Below, one piece after another: positions 32,553-34,075 of a DNA stretch of 34,075 nucleotides. The notes beneath the pieces are model-generated. The model saw only the letters and a program-made list of their open reading frames with translations. It had not been told where the DNA came from and did not search any database. A program made the position numbers and the translations under genes. The stretch comes from CAZGLR01 sp964526635 (GTDB lineage: Bacteria; Zixibacteria; MSB-5A5; GN15; JAAZOE01), in the NCBI GenBank assembly GCA_964526635.1, contig CAZGLR010000023.1:1-34075 (forward strand), in the 5' to 3' direction. Each line of letters begins with the position of its first letter. Positions within the stretch are counted from its first letter, which is position 1.

Positions 32553-32845
32553 GCCGAAAGTGACATTGAAAGCGTTCCAAAACGGTGCCTTCGTAATACT
32601 CACACCCCGACCTCACGCCGTTATTTCTCATATGATAGACATATATGGCTATAAAAATGTTTAGTGGAAATTTACGCCAATCATCTGTTGAATTCACTGG
32701 CGGCAGGATACCTCCCGATTTCGGCGTTTAAATACCGCCCTGAAGCCAAAAAAACACCCCTGAAACCGTTCTGGCTAATCATTCAAGATACAATCAAATT
32801 GACCGATAAAATTAGTAGCGCAAACGGTGCGGGAAAGGAGTATCA
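32553..32845. other. Intergenic stretch between divergent genes, no gene seen
   Basis: About 290 bases of AT-richer sequence between the lipoprotein promoter and the zinc-ribbon gene. Short frames are present but lack ribosome sites and coding character. A TTGACC and a TAAAAT occur near 32800 but with no proper spacing, so the plus-strand promoter cannot be placed. AAAGGAG at 32835-32840 is the ribosome site of the next gene. Confidence 0.6.
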
Positions 32846-34075
32846 TTGTCTTTTTGTCAAATATGCCGATATCAGATCACCGATTCCTCCACTGAGGTCT
32901 GTCCCAATTGCGGCGCGCCCCTGGAAAATCGGTCATCGGATCTCAGCGACGATCCGAACGCTGAGTTTGAACCTGCTGCCGACGAGACGGAAGCACCCGA
33001 GTCAACATATGAAAAACCTGCCGGTGACAGTATAGAAATCTGTGATCCCGGAGACTTTATCGGCGCCGCCGATACTTCCGAAGACGATCAGCCGCCAAAA
33101 TCCTCACTGGATCAGGATCCCATTGGCGACAGCCTGCCGCATATGCCGGAGCCGGAGGAAGATGAAAATAATGACACCCCGGCCGAACCGAACGATAATG
33201 CCGGCGTGCAGGCTTTAACCGAGGAGCAGGCCCGTGAGATCCGTGAAGCACTGGTCAACGGCCGCGACGAGCAAAACGCCACCTTCGAAGATGCCTCACA
33301 AATGATGAGACGTATCTCTGATCCGGCGACACCACCTCCGCCCCCGGCCGGATCAAAGGAGTTTGCCTCATCTCCGAATCAGCCCCAGCCTTCTCCCACC
33401 CCAACCGATTTCAGTGATATCCCTCAGGTTCGCCGCCTGGCTTTCTATCAGAATAATATAATTGAACTGACCGGGGATTTTGTGCCGACGACAGGTGATG
33501 AGGTCATAATTGGCGATCAACACTATATACTCAAGCCCAAAAAGATCAAAAAGGAATACGCCGTCATCGGGTTTGCCGCAGTTGTCGTCCTGCTTCTGAT
33601 TCTGATCGGTCAGCAGTTTATCACGCCGACTGTGCCGCGTGAGGGAATCCTCGTCGGGACTATCGTCGATCCTCGCGGTAACGCGCTGGTCCCCGGTGTC
33701 CAGATTATTATCCCGGATGAGAACAAAAAGACGACCACCGACAACTTCGGATTCTTCCGTTTCGAAGATATCCCGACTGGTAGCTATGTCGTGGAATACC
33801 GCTTCCCCGACGGCAGTTCCGGGCGCGAAAATGTGACTGTGGTCAGCGGCCATGTCACAGCCCTCCCGCTGGGTCTATCCCCGCTGGTTGACGAACCGGC
33901 TGTACCCGAACCGGAAGCACCGGTGGAACGGGTCGAACGGCAATCATCCTCACGGCAACAGCCGCCGCCGCAAAATAGGCAGTCTACCCCGCCAGAAAAA
34001 TCTTCGAACAGCAAAAACAGCAAATATGCCGCGCTCAAACTCAACGCCAATGTCAAAGGGGCCAGGATCATGGCC
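32846..34075 (+). CDS. Zinc-ribbon, single-TM, CarboxypepD_reg and PEGA-type protein, C-terminus cut by window edge
   Basis: The frame starts at TTG 32846 with AAAGGAG upstream and stays open to the edge (410 codons). Order of parts: an N-terminal zinc ribbon (Cys4-x2-Cys7, Cys19-x2-Cys22); a long acidic, Pro-rich disordered linker (about 28-190); a small folded segment (about 195-232); a TM helix (about 239-256); a CarboxypepD_reg/CnaB-like domain (about 266-345, GTIVDPRGNALVPGVQIII, DNFGFFRFEDIPTGSYVV); a second Pro/Gln/Ser linker; and the beginning of what looks like a PEGA repeat (ALKLNANVKGARIM). With the zinc ribbon inside and the beta domains outside, it looks like an envelope sensor or scaffold. 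Function unknown; no longer frame with an ATG start exists. Confidence 0.82.
   Translation, partial: MSFCQICRYQITDSSTEVCPNCGAPLENRSSDLSDDPNAEFEPAADETEAPESTYEKPAGDSIEICDPGDFIGAADTSEDDQPPKSSLDQDPIGDSLPHMPEPEEDENNDTPAEPNDNAGVQALTEEQAREIREALVNGRDEQNATFEDASQMMRRISDPATPPPPPAGSKEFASSPNQPQPSPTPTDFSDIPQVRRLAFYQNNIIELTGDFVPTTGDEVIIGDQHYILKPKKIKKEYAVIGFAAVVVLLLILIGQQFITPTVPREGILVGTIVDPRGNALVPGVQIIIPDENKKTTTDNFGFFRFEDIPTGSYVVEYRFPDGSSGRENVTVVSGHVTALPLGLSPLVDEPAVPEPEAPVERVERQSSSRQQPPPQNRQSTPPEKSSNSKNSKYAALKLNANVKGARIMA

Overview
The window is a protein-dense stretch of about 34 kb, moderate in GC, with no rRNA, tRNA, CRISPR array or insertion sequence that I can see. It looks like a diderm bacterium: it has a MacA/MacB/TolC export set, a DUF3187-type outer-membrane barrel, a lipoprotein and several Sec signal peptides. 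The tandem GWxTD proteins, Yip1 protein, K+-dependent membrane pyrophosphatase and two UGA-containing genes suggest an uncultivated FCB-like or Zixibacteria-like lineage. That assignment is inference from gene content only.

Region 1 (1-14120, all minus strand) is one long aromatic amino-acid supra-operon. Transcription runs from right to left: a PLP aminotransferase, a short Trp-rich leader peptide, a strong intrinsic terminator, a DapF-fold protein, then trpE, trpG, trpD, an MFS transporter, trpC, trpF, trpB, trpA, argS, aroF and aroA (cut by the left edge). Most junctions are 4-bp ATGA or 14-bp overlaps. The leader peptide has three consecutive Trp codons and lies just upstream of the terminator, which is the architecture of ribosome-mediated trp attenuation. 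The DapF-like protein has serine in place of both catalytic cysteines.

Region 2 (14164-16460, minus) holds DNA-damage genes: lexA with a clear promoter, a small DUF6504-type protein and dinB. Region 3 (16521-17507, minus) is a DUF3187-type outer-membrane protein.

Region 4 (17696-19191, plus) is the most unusual part. Two neighbouring genes are each interrupted by one in-frame TGA, and both read through well. In each case the TGA sits where the family has a conserved Cys and is followed by a hairpin suited to a bacterial SECIS element. The first encodes an exported DUF1573-like protein (Sec-Gly-Cys-Thr). The second encodes a HesB/IscA-like protein (Gly-Sec-Ser-Gly). Both are predicted selenoproteins. 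TGA is used as an ordinary stop elsewhere in the window, so general recoding is unlikely.

Region 5 (19196-28713, minus) is an envelope operon: Yip1-family membrane protein, TolC-like channel, MacA-like adaptor, MacB-like ATPase, two MacB-like permeases, then two secreted GWxTD-domain proteins. Region 6 (28831-32552, minus) has a K+-dependent membrane pyrophosphatase and a large lipoprotein, each with its own promoter and terminator. Region 7 (32846 to the right edge, plus) is a partial zinc-ribbon, single-TM, CarboxypepD_reg and PEGA protein.
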